Shown here: positions 35,105 to 42,577 of the stretch, piece after piece
Layout of the letters: each line of letters starts with the position of its first letter
Numbering within the stretch: the stretch's first letter is position 1
NCBI RefSeq assembly: GCF_043099315.1
Contig: NZ_CP170746.1
Length of the DNA: 64,000 nt
Direction: 5' to 3' (one strand)
Source of the DNA: Chlorogloeopsis fritschii
GTDB lineage: Bacteria > Cyanobacteriota > Cyanobacteriia > Cyanobacteriales > Nostocaceae
Notes under the pieces: generated by a model
Database searches by the model: none
The model's input: the letters and a program-made list of their open reading frames with translations, nothing else
What the model was told of the DNA's origin: nothing
Program-made: the position numbers and the translations under genes

Positions 35105-35653
35105 TTGGAGAGATTACTAAAACTATCAAGAATTATTGATGCTTGCAATGAATGCATTGGTCGATATACCAGTTGGTTGGTGCTAGTAATGGTGACACTC
35201 GGCGTGTGGAATGTTGTCGGGCGATGGCTGGGACGTTTTAGCGGCAGCAACCTTACTTCTAATGCCTACATAGAAGCGCAATGGTATATTTTTGATTTAG
35301 TTTTCTTGTTGGGAGCAGCTTACGCGCTAAAACACAATGAACACGTTCGAGTCGATATTTTCTATAGTAATTGGCAGCGCAAGCGCAAAGCACTAGCAGA
35401 CCTTGTAGGTACAGTATTTTTTCTGATACCTTTCTGCATCATGGTTATAATTTTTTCTTGGGATGCAATCATTGCTTCGTGGCGAATTTGGGAAGCATCA
35501 CCCGATCCTGGTGGTTTGCCGCGCTATCCGATTAAAGCGATGATTATTGTCGGTTTTGTGTTGCTGATTTTTCAAGGAATTTCTGAGGCAATTAAAAACT
35601 TAGCGATTCTCACAGGCAAACTCGAATCCCAGGAGGAACGCCATGACGTTTGA
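35105..35653 (+). CDS. dctQ: TRAP transporter small permease (DctQ type)
   Basis: 182 residues and four membrane helices, typical for DctQ. The N-terminal amphipathic LSRIIDACNECIGRYTSW leads into helix 1; HNEHVRVDIFYSNW is the family signature between helices 2 and 3. Works with the large permease in Na+-driven uptake of organic anions. TTG is the start. It overlaps the dctM gene by 11 bases, so they are translated together. By gene order and sequence pattern the system resembles the Gtr/TakP type found in cyanobacteria. Confidence 0.88.
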   Translation: MERLLKLSRIIDACNECIGRYTSWLVLVMVTLGVWNVVGRWLGRFSGSNLTSNAYIEAQWYIFDLVFLLGAAYALKHNEHVRVDIFYSNWQRKRKALADLVGTVFFLIPFCIMVIIFSWDAIIASWRIWEASPDPGGLPRYPIKAMIIVGFVLLIFQGISEAIKNLAILTGKLESQEERHDV

Positions 35654-36980
35654 TTATGAGTGGCTTGGCCCTACAATGTTTGTGGGTGCTTTGGTATTGC
35701 TGTCATTGGGTTATCCAGTAGCCTTCTCGCTGGGTGGGGTGGCGATTTTATTTGCTGCCATTGGTATTGCACTGGATGTATTCGATCCATTATTTCTCAC
35801 TGCCATGCCCCAGCGGATTTTTGGCATCATGGCAAACTACACCCTACTTGCTATCCCTTACTTTATCTTCATGGGCGCAATGCTGGAGAAGTCTGGGATT
35901 GCAGAAAGTTTGTTAGAAACGATGGGGATTTTATTAGGGCGCTTGCGTGGCGGGCTGGCGCTTGCTGTGGTATTGGTAGGGGCACTTTTGGCAGCAACTA
36001 CAGGTGTAGTAGCGGCAACAGTGGTAGCGATGGGTTTGATTTCTTTACCGATCATGCTGCGCTATGGTTACAACAAAGAATTAGCTACTGGTGTAATTGC
36101 CGCATCGGGAACTCTAGGACAAATTATCCCGCCGAGTGTGGTGTTGGTTGTACTAGGGGATCAGTTGGGTATATCGGTGGGCGATTTATTCATTGGTTCG
36201 GTGATTCCCGGTTTGATGATGGCGGGTGCTTATGCTGTTCATGTCTTAGTTATAGCTTTCTTGAAGCCAGAGGTAGCACCTGCTTTGCCTGCTAATGTGC
36301 GAGATATTGGTGGTAAAGCTTTGGCAGGACGAGTAATTCAGGTAATGCTGCCGCCTTTAGTGTTGATTTTACTGGTATTAGGCAGTATATTTTTTGGCTT
36401 TGCCACGCCAACAGAAGCAGGTGCTGTGGGTTGTGCAGGGGCGATCGCACTAGCTGCTGTTTACCGTGAACTAACTTTGGAATCGTTACGCCAAGTCTGC
36501 GATTCTACTCTTCGCATCACCAGTATGGTGGTTTTTATCTTGCTTGGTTCCACAGCTTTCAGTTTAGTCTTTCGGGGATTAAATGGCGATCAATTTATGT
36601 TCGATGTGCTTGCCAATCTTCCCGGCGGCGAAATTGGCTTTTTGATTGTCAGCATGACAGTGGTATTTATTCTTGGCTTTTTCATCGACTTTTTTGAGAT
36701 TGCCTTCATAGTCGTGCCTTTATTTGTGCCAGTTGCTCAGAAGTTAGGCATTGACTTAGTTTGGTTTGGTGTAGTCTTAGGAGCAAATCTGCAAACTTCT
36801 TTCCTTACACCTCCCTTTGGTTTTGCCCTGTTCTATTTGCGGGGTGTCGCACCTAAAGAAGTTACTACAACTGATATCTACCGCGGTGCCGTACCGTTTG
36901 TTCTGCTTCAGTTATTAGTACTGGTGCTAGTTATTGCTTTTCCGGGGATTGTTGGTTTTTTGCCTTCTTTGGCACGCTAA
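35643..36980 (+). CDS. dctM: TRAP transporter large permease (DctM type)
   Basis: 445 residues and about 12 helices. ATTGVVAATVVAMGLISLP and GTLGQIIPPSVVLVVLGDQ are the DctM signatures, repeated in the second half by LTPPFGFALFYLRG. Forms the transport channel with DctQ. GGAGGAACGCC before the ATG is a strong ribosome site. It ends convergently, overlapping the PfpI-type gene by four bases. The binding protein is encoded 5.6 kb away on the other strand (42578-43681). Confidence 0.93.
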   Translation: MTFDYEWLGPTMFVGALVLLSLGYPVAFSLGGVAILFAAIGIALDVFDPLFLTAMPQRIFGIMANYTLLAIPYFIFMGAMLEKSGIAESLLETMGILLGRLRGGLALAVVLVGALLAATTGVVAATVVAMGLISLPIMLRYGYNKELATGVIAASGTLGQIIPPSVVLVVLGDQLGISVGDLFIGSVIPGLMMAGAYAVHVLVIAFLKPEVAPALPANVRDIGGKALAGRVIQVMLPPLVLILLVLGSIFFGFATPTEAGAVGCAGAIALAAVYRELTLESLRQVCDSTLRITSMVVFILLGSTAFSLVFRGLNGDQFMFDVLANLPGGEIGFLIVSMTVVFILGFFIDFFEIAFIVVPLFVPVAQKLGIDLVWFGVVLGANLQTSFLTPPFGFALFYLRGVAPKEVTTTDIYRGAVPFVLLQLLVLVLVIAFPGIVGFLPSLAR

Positions 36981-37684
36981 GAGTTCGCCACAGATAACCT
37001 TGAGGCTACTCGTTTACTAGCTGCATACGATGCATTTATCAATGATGCTCCAACTTGTTTCACGCTTTGTACCAGTTCGACACCTGCTTTTTCTGGTGAA
37101 CCTACCCCAAATGGAGGTGAAGGATTATACTCAAGCATCAATTCAATGAATTTACCAGTCTCCTCACCACAAAGTATTCCTGCGATCGCCAGAGCAAAAT
37201 CAATCCCCGCCGTTACACCCCCACCAGTAATTCGGTTGCCATCTACAACTACTCTTTCTGTACTGACTTGTACCCCCATTAACTCTAGTTGCTCTCGAAA
37301 TGCCCAATGAGAAGCTGCTCGATATCCTTGTAACAATCCAGCTGCTGCCAAGATTAAGGAACCCGTACAAACGGCAGTCACATACTTAGCTGTCTTGCCA
37401 TGTGCTTGCAAAAATGCCAGTACTTCCTCATCTTCCATGATTTGGACGGTGCCAAAAACTCCACCCGGTACACATAACACATCCAGTTGAGGACATTCAG
37501 CAAAAGTGGTGGTGGGTAAAATTGTTAAACCGCCATTGCTCACCACAGGTTCGAGGGACTTCCACAATAATAAAACACGAGTATTGGGCATTGAACAAAA
37601 GACTTGGTGCGGCCCTGTAATATCTAATTGGGTCATGTCTGGGTAAATGACTAAACCAATAGTGTGTTGGCGCTGATTATTCAT
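36977..37684 (-). CDS. DJ-1/PfpI family protein (isonitrile hydratase-like)
   Basis: 235 residues of the class I glutamine amidotransferase-like fold. The nucleophile Cys lies in TAVCTGSLILAAAGLL and the Glu/Asp region in PGGVFGTVQI. GYRAASHWAFREQL and VDGNRITGGGVTAGIDFAL match InhA (isonitrile hydratase) and related regulators' N-domains. No AraC domain is fused. The enzyme activity here is unknown. It diverges from the LuxR-type regulator at 37773, which may control it, and a decayed partial copy lies on that regulator's other side. Confidence 0.87.
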   Translation of the reverse strand: MNNQRQHTIGLVIYPDMTQLDITGPHQVFCSMPNTRVLLLWKSLEPVVSNGGLTILPTTTFAECPQLDVLCVPGGVFGTVQIMEDEEVLAFLQAHGKTAKYVTAVCTGSLILAAAGLLQGYRAASHWAFREQLELMGVQVSTERVVVDGNRITGGGVTAGIDFALAIAGILCGEETGKFIELMLEYNPSPPFGVGSPEKAGVELVQSVKQVGASLINASYAASKRVASRLSVANS

Positions 37685-37772
37685 ACAGGTAATTGCAAAT
37701 GCTTTGATTCACACAGTTATCCTAAAGCTAATTACCTGAACTGCAAATTACCCAGTTGAGTACTTTTTCACC

Positions 37773-38486
37773 ATGTCTGAAAGCTTTCATGCATTAATTC
37801 ACAAGATAGCGATCGCTCGCGATGAATTCCAACTACGCCTGCATTACATGGATGCAGTGGGAGAGTTGTTTAATTGCCAACACTGGAGTATTTATTTGCA
37901 TGACAGCCAAGGACAACGTACTACTATTGATATCAAAGGCTTACCAGATAGCTTTATCGATTACTACCAAAGTGTTGGTGCGGCTATCGATCCAGTGATG
38001 CAGTATGTGATTGAAAACCATGCACCTGCTCACGAGCAAGTAATTTTTACTGAGGCAGCTTGGAAACAGAGCCGATTATATCAAAGCGGTTGTGGTAAAA
38101 AATATGACCACGAACATATTATGACAGGGCCAATCGTTGGGCAAGGAAAACTAATTGGCACAGTTCATTTTGCCCGAACCAGTGGAATAACAGCCTTCAA
38201 TACAGTGGATTTATTGCATTTGAGCGCGCTTTGTGCCCATTTTTCAGCACAACTAGCATTTTTGAGAACACAACAAGAGTTCAGGCGATCGCAACAAGCG
38301 ACTTGTCTAACTCCGCGAGAGTTACAGATTGCCTCCTTAGTTGCAAACGGCTTAACTAATGCAGAAATTGCTGCCGAACTTTGGATTAGCCAAAATACGG
38401 TAAAGCAGACTTTGAAACGAATTTTTCAGAAGTTGGATGTATCAGCACGAGCAGAGATGGTAGCAAAATTGCAATTGTTTTGCTGA
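37773..38486 (+). CDS. GAF-LuxR transcriptional regulator
   Basis: 237 residues. A GAF-like sensor (about 10-165) is followed by a LuxR-type HTH (about 178-235, LTPRELQIASLVANGLTNAE then SQNTVKQTLKRIFQKLDV). No receiver domain is present, so it probably responds to a small molecule or redox state. It is divergent from the PfpI-type gene across 88 bases, the usual layout for a local regulator. The intervening region holds no clear palindrome. Confidence 0.85.
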   Translation: MSESFHALIHKIAIARDEFQLRLHYMDAVGELFNCQHWSIYLHDSQGQRTTIDIKGLPDSFIDYYQSVGAAIDPVMQYVIENHAPAHEQVIFTEAAWKQSRLYQSGCGKKYDHEHIMTGPIVGQGKLIGTVHFARTSGITAFNTVDLLHLSALCAHFSAQLAFLRTQQEFRRSQQATCLTPRELQIASLVANGLTNAEIAAELWISQNTVKQTLKRIFQKLDVSARAEMVAKLQLFC

Positions 38487-38525
38487 TTTCACCAGATTTT
38501 AACTGTTTCATACGCAGATAAATTT

Positions 38526-38620
38526 TCCAGTTGCTCTCGGAATACTTAAGAGAAGTTGCTCAATACCCTTGTAAAAATTCAGCTCCGCCAAGACTAAAGA
38601 ATTTGTAAAAACAAGTGTTG
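38526..38620 (-). pseudogene. Decayed fragment of a PfpI-type gene
   Basis: About 95 bases resembling 37284-37378 of the intact PfpI gene on the same strand, roughly three bases in four identical with one gap. The minus-strand frame reads FTNSLVLAELNFYKG against CTGSLILAAAGLLQG. The nucleophile Cys is changed to Phe, and a gap breaks the frame before the counterpart of FREQL. The rest of the spacer 38487-38980 is AT-rich with no supported gene. Confidence 0.65.
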
Positions 38621-38980
38621 TATTGTGAGCGCCACAGAAGAGTATTTTGTTAATTGCTGTATATAAACACACAAACAGAATAGTTGTATTTTCCCTAATA
38701 AATTGGTAATATTACGGATATAAAGTTTCCAATTTAAGCTTGGCAAGAAAATAAAAACACTCTTTCCCACGATATCGAAGATTTATTCCTTTTTATAGCG
38801 GATTGATAGAGATTATATAAGCTTCCGCGAACTAAGAGGTGGTAGTGACTTATACGTTGGTGAAGGTTGAGTGCGGGTTGTTTGGATAGGCTGGAGCTTT
38901 GCTGAAAAGGCAAGGTAAAAATTCTATCTGTGATGTGGAGTTGCTAAGTAAGGAAAAATACAAAACCAAAGGATTTGAGA

Positions 38981-39496
38981 ATGCGTCTGAGAAAGCTAGT
39001 CAGCTATGGGATTCTTGTAGTGGTATTCGTTATCGGGTTCGGTTTCACGACAATTGCTCGTGGTTCTGGGAATCCACCCGCAAGTGAAAAGATTGAGTTT
39101 GCCCAACAAACGAGCGATCTGATGCTCAACACTTTATTCGCGGCGCTGACGCAGGAGTTCGATGAGACTACGCCGGATAACGTAGAGCAGGGCAAGGAGT
39201 CCATATCGCTGATATTTAACGATAAGAACAGGGATATGCGGCTAGTCGGCACCCTCGATCCGCTCCGGGAAAGCGATCGCCCCCGTGACAACTTCGAGCG
39301 TCAAGCAAACGAACTAGCGCTGGCAGGGCAGGCATATACATCCGTCCAGCGCGTGGACGATCAATGGTACTATCGACGCTCAATTCCCCTCAGCAACTTC
39401 AGGGCGGAGTGTGCGCTCTGCCATGCCAATTTCCCAGCTGGCCCCACCTCAGATTGGGTAGGTGCACTCATGCTCAGGGTGCCAATCAGGGAGTAA
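38981..39496 (+). CDS. Tll0287-like c-type haem domain protein (DUF3365)
   Basis: About 171 residues. A signal peptide or anchor (about 1-27) is followed by a Tll0287-like/DUF3365 domain. The single haem-binding CxxCH is CALCH near the C-terminus (about residue 145), preceded by the family's YRRSIPLSNFRAEC. It should be a periplasmic or lumenal monohaem cytochrome-like sensor or carrier. AAGGA lies eight bases before the ATG at 38981; an in-frame TTG two codons upstream is less likely. It precedes ndhD by 200 bases on the same strand. Confidence 0.85.
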   Translation: MRLRKLVSYGILVVVFVIGFGFTTIARGSGNPPASEKIEFAQQTSDLMLNTLFAALTQEFDETTPDNVEQGKESISLIFNDKNRDMRLVGTLDPLRESDRPRDNFERQANELALAGQAYTSVQRVDDQWYYRRSIPLSNFRAECALCHANFPAGPTSDWVGALMLRVPIRE

Positions 39497-39617
39497 GAAA
39501 CTTCCAAAAAAAGCTAAGAGTCAATGTTGTCATCGGCAGCATTGACTTTCTGTTTTGGGTACTTTTGCGAAAAGTAGCGATCGCCCATCGTAAGTAGAAA
39601 TTTATCTATACCTAACG

Positions 39618-39690
39618 AAGTAAATATTTATTCACAACTCTTTACAAACTCTAGTAGAATGATTCTATTAACAAAAGTAAGTATTTATTC
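39618..39690. promoter_or_regulatory. Direct repeats and palindrome upstream of ndhD
   Basis: AAGTAA then A or G and TATTTATTC occurs at 39618 and 39675, 57 bases apart. Between them lies the palindrome TAGAAT-G-ATTCTA (39655-39667). The second repeat ends eight bases before the ndhD ATG. The arrangement suggests operator sites or an mRNA leader element. No known box (NtcA, NdhR) is matched with confidence. Confidence 0.35.
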
Positions 39691-39698
39691 TCATTGAC

Positions 39699-41387
39699 AT
39701 GATAGCGGAGCGATTTCCCTGGCTTACCGCGATTGTCCTACTGCCCTTAGTTGCTTCCCTGCTCATCCCTGTGCTGCCTGATAAAAATGGCAAGCGCGTG
39801 CGGTGGTATGCCTTAGGTGTAGGTATCGCAGACTTTGTCTTAATGTGCTATGCCTTTTGGAAGCATTACGATACGAGCAGTGCTAGTTTTCAACTCGTGG
39901 AAAATTATGCCTGGATACCTCAGTTAGGTCTAAACTGGGCATTATCGGTCGATGGGCTGTCAGTTCCACTTGTACTGCTAGCAGGATTTGTGACGACACT
40001 CTCGATGTTTTCAGCATGGCAAGTTGATCGTAGACCTCGCCTATTTTACTTTCTGATGCTGGTGCTTTATGCCGCACAGATAGGGGTATTCGTCGCCAAA
40101 GACTTGCTGCTGTTTTTCATCATGTGGGAAGTCGAACTGATTCCTGTCTACCTACTCGTTTGTATTTGGGGCGGGCAGAAGCGCCGCTACGCGGCAACAA
40201 AGTTTTTACTATATACAGCAGCAGCTTCTATATTTATTCTGGTAGCAGCGCTAGCTATGGCGCTCTACGGTGGCGGCATCATGACCTTTGATATGGTTGC
40301 CCTTGGCATGAAGGATTACCCACTAGGTCTAGAACTGCTGCTTTATGCGGGATTGCTGATTGCGTTTGGCGTTAAGCTTGCTGTGTTCCCCATGCATACC
40401 TGGTTGCCTGATGCCCACGGTGAAGCATCGGCTCCCGTATCAATGATTTTGGCAGGTGTGCTTTTAAAAATGGGCGGTTACGGACTGATACGCCTCAACC
40501 TTGAGCTTCTTAGCGATGCACACATTTACTTTGCACCTGTTTTAGCAATTCTGGGTGTTGTTAACATTATCTATGGTGCGTTGAACTCCTTTGCCCAGTC
40601 GAATATGAAGCGCCGCCTAGCCTATTCGTCGATTTCCCACATGGGGTTTGTATTGCTGGGTATAGCGTCGTTTACCGATTTGGGAATCAACGGTGCGATG
40701 TTACAGATGATTTCCCACGGCTTAATTGCATCGGTGCTATTCTTCTTAGCAGGGGTGACTTACGATCGCACCCACACGATGGCAATGGAAAATATGGGTG
40801 GTATCGGGCAAGCCATGCCCAAAGTATTTGCCCTGTTTACCATTGGTTCAATGGCTTCTTTGGCTCTCCCCGGCATGAGCGGCTTTGCTGGCGAACTCTC
40901 GGTTTTTCTTGGTGTGACAACCAGTGATATCTACAGTTCAACCTTCTGCACTGTGACAGTTTTCCTTGCTGCCGTAGGAGTTATCCTCACACCGATTTAT
41001 TTACTGTCCATGCTGCGACAAGTATTTTATGGCACTGGTGCAGAACTGAAATGTAACCTTACAGATGGAGGCTTGCAGAATCAGGAAGCTGAAGAAGCGG
41101 TTTGTTTCGGCACAGATTGTATATTGCCTAATGAGGCAATATACAGAGATGCTAGCCCACGTGAAGTGTTTATCGCTGCCTGCTTCTTGGTGATAATTAT
41201 TGGTATTGGATTATATCCTAAGATGGCAATGCAGATGTACGATGTTAAGACAGTTGCGGTGAACGCTCAAGTTCGTCAATCATACACCATCATTTCGCAA
41301 GAGAATCCTGGTGTCTATGCTCATGGAGTGTTGATTCCTGAAATCGCAAAGCCTGAGGTAACGCCTGTTTTGGCAAATTTGAAGTAA
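39699..41387 (+). CDS. ndhD: NAD(P)H-quinone oxidoreductase chain 4 (NdhD)
   Basis: 562 residues and 14 or so helices. Antiporter-like proton channel of NDH-1. FIMWEVELIPVYLLVCIWGG carries the conserved Glu, HTWLPDAHGEASAPVSM the helix-7/8 region, and KMGGYGLIRLN and SHGLIASVLFFLAG the Lys/His residues. The sequence is of the NdhD1/2 (respiratory and cyclic) type. A 25-residue Cys-bearing insertion (CFGTDCILPNEAIYRD) lies before the last helix, and the DNA there forms an 11-bp perfect hairpin at 41119-41144. No other ndh gene is adjacent, so it may be an additional copy. Confidence 0.93.
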   Translation: MIAERFPWLTAIVLLPLVASLLIPVLPDKNGKRVRWYALGVGIADFVLMCYAFWKHYDTSSASFQLVENYAWIPQLGLNWALSVDGLSVPLVLLAGFVTTLSMFSAWQVDRRPRLFYFLMLVLYAAQIGVFVAKDLLLFFIMWEVELIPVYLLVCIWGGQKRRYAATKFLLYTAAASIFILVAALAMALYGGGIMTFDMVALGMKDYPLGLELLLYAGLLIAFGVKLAVFPMHTWLPDAHGEASAPVSMILAGVLLKMGGYGLIRLNLELLSDAHIYFAPVLAILGVVNIIYGALNSFAQSNMKRRLAYSSISHMGFVLLGIASFTDLGINGAMLQMISHGLIASVLFFLAGVTYDRTHTMAMENMGGIGQAMPKVFALFTIGSMASLALPGMSGFAGELSVFLGVTTSDIYSSTFCTVTVFLAAVGVILTPIYLLSMLRQVFYGTGAELKCNLTDGGLQNQEAEEAVCFGTDCILPNEAIYRDASPREVFIAACFLVIIIGIGLYPKMAMQMYDVKTVAVNAQVRQSYTIISQENPGVYAHGVLIPEIAKPEVTPVLANLK

Positions 41388-41432
41388 GCTTTTTGACCTC
41401 CATTATTCACATCTTGCATCGGTTATGCGATC

Positions 41433-41509
41433 GCAATTTTTGTAAGGTGGGCAATGCTTAGGATTGGTTCAAAATCTGATTTTTACATTCTAGGTAATGC
41501 CCACCCTAC
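41433..41509. repeat. GTAAGGTGG/CCACCCTAC element, short form
   Basis: GCAATTTTTGTAAGGTGGGCA on the left is the complement-like partner of the right ends seen at 14337 and 56140. The right end is GCCCACCCTAC. Only about 45 bases lie between. It lacks the GGAGAGAAGTC insert found in the two longer copies. Confidence 0.7.
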
Positions 41510-41621
41510 TACTGGTAATGAGGGTGAGTAACAAAAAGGGGTAAAATGCAAGCTATTACCAAAAAATTTTGCCTAACTGCAAAACCAATATCAAGGAGTG
41601 CCACTTGTGCGTAGCGGAAGA

Positions 41622-42005
41622 ATGCAGATGTTAATGGATAGGACAGCGATCGCACTTTCTACGGCGTGTGCAATTCATTGTTTATTCCTACTAGTTTTCA
41701 TCGTTATGCTTCCCGCACTAGCTACGACTTCTCTTGGTAACGAAAGCTTTCACCGTTTTCTGCTCTGGTTTGTCTTTCCCATCAGTGCATTGGCTCTGAC
41801 GCAGGGGTGCCGTCGTCACAAAGATAGAATAGTACTCGCCTTTGGCATCTTGGGGTTGGGGCTTTTAATGGCAACCGCAATTGTCGGGCATGAAGTCGTA
41901 GGTGAAGAAGGCGAGCGCTTGGCTACAGTTTCAGGAGCAATGCTCTTGGCATTTGGGCATATTCGTAACTATAGGCTATGCCGCAAGAATAAGTGCAGAT
42001 TCTAA
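41622..42005 (+). CDS. MerC-domain membrane protein
   Basis: About 127 residues with four helices. The MerC signature CAIHC lies in helix 1 (STACAIHCLFLLVFIVMLP); conserved His and Arg follow (QGCRRHKD). MerC relatives in cyanobacteria are often linked to metal (Zn or Hg) handling. Several Met codons (41622, 41628, 41634) could be the start; a GTG at 41598 abuts GGAG too closely. No Zur-like box is obvious. The C-terminal GHIRNYRLCRKNKC adds two more Cys. Confidence 0.75.
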   Translation: MQMLMDRTAIALSTACAIHCLFLLVFIVMLPALATTSLGNESFHRFLLWFVFPISALALTQGCRRHKDRIVLAFGILGLGLLMATAIVGHEVVGEEGERLATVSGAMLLAFGHIRNYRLCRKNKCRF

Positions 42006-42092
42006 CAAAAACCACAGCTGATTGATATGGAGAAGTGATCGCTCAAACCTAATTACGAATTAAATGCAAAATTTCCTCCGGGTACTCTTCGA

Positions 42093-42273
42093 CTTTCAAA
42101 TAAATGAAACCCGTTCGCGGGATTGAAACTATCTTTATCTTATGTATCAGTGCTTGAGATACAGCTTTCAAATAAATGAAACCCGTTCGCGGGATTGAAA
42201 CTATCTTCCAGTTTTATGTAAAAGCGGAATATTTGCCTTTTAAATAAATGAAATCGTTTCCGCTTACATCGAA
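42093..42273 (+). CRISPR. Two-spacer CRISPR remnant, no cas genes
   Basis: Two identical 37-base repeats at 42093-42129 and 42165-42201 begin CTTTCAAATAAATGAAAC and end CGCGGGATTGAAAC. Inside is a CCCG-TTCG-CGGG hairpin. A degenerate third copy at about 42237-42273 matches over its first 17 bases. Both spacers (42130-42164, 42202-42236) are exactly 35 bases. The ATTGAAAC end is the usual 5' handle, so transcription is read plus, and the decayed repeat is leader-distal. No cas gene is in the window. A lone relic of the repeat lies at 42512. Confidence 0.85.
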
Positions 42274-42294
42274 ATTACTCAATATATGAGTCCA

Positions 42295-42475
42295 AAAGCT
42301 CTGCGTTCCTCCGCGCTCACCTTTGCGTTCCTCTGCGTTAAAAAATATTAGGAATTAGGTAGCAGTAATGAAAAACGAACCACAAAGAACACATAGACGC
42401 GAAGCGGCTACTTTCAGAAGCCACTTCGTGTCTACCCGCAGGGTAGAGCACAAAGAAATAAGAGTTTTAGAGAGT
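42295..42475. repeat. Dispersed repeat with GC hairpins
   Basis: Carries GCGTTCCTCCGCGCTCAC, GCGTTCCTCTGCGTT and, later, ACGAACCACAAAGAACACA, typical of a common cyanobacterial intergenic repeat. GAAGCCACTTCGTGTCTACC is nearly the GAAGCCGCTTCGCGTCTACC found at about 14377. It separates the CRISPR remnant from the lone repeat relic. Confidence 0.55.
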
Positions 42476-42511
42476 TTTTGCGTAAGTCCTGAATATATTA
42501 TTTCGATGCCA

Positions 42512-42548
42512 ACAGATTTGATATCAATCCTGTTTGCGGGATAGAAAC
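42512..42548 (+). repeat. Isolated CRISPR repeat relic
   Basis: Ends TGTTTGCGGGATAGAAAC, close to the CGTTCGCGGGATTGAAAC end of the array repeats; the first half is diverged. It lies 30 bases beyond the TRAP binding-protein stop and 275 bases from the array, not at repeat-spacer phase, as if the intervening repeat had been inserted into a longer array. Confidence 0.5.
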
Positions 42549-42577
42549 TAAAACAACAAGCGATGAGCAATTTTTCA

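Noticed and set aside
35643..36295. Alternative frames inside dctM
   Set aside because: Shadow frames of a strongly hydrophobic permease gene; dctM has clear family motifs.
38899..39087. 62-codon plus-strand frame over the start of the haem protein gene
   Set aside because: Overlaps the Tll0287-like gene in another frame and has no family features.
42355..42570. Minus-strand frame near the CRISPR relic
   Set aside because: Covers repeat DNA and the relic repeat; product looks random.
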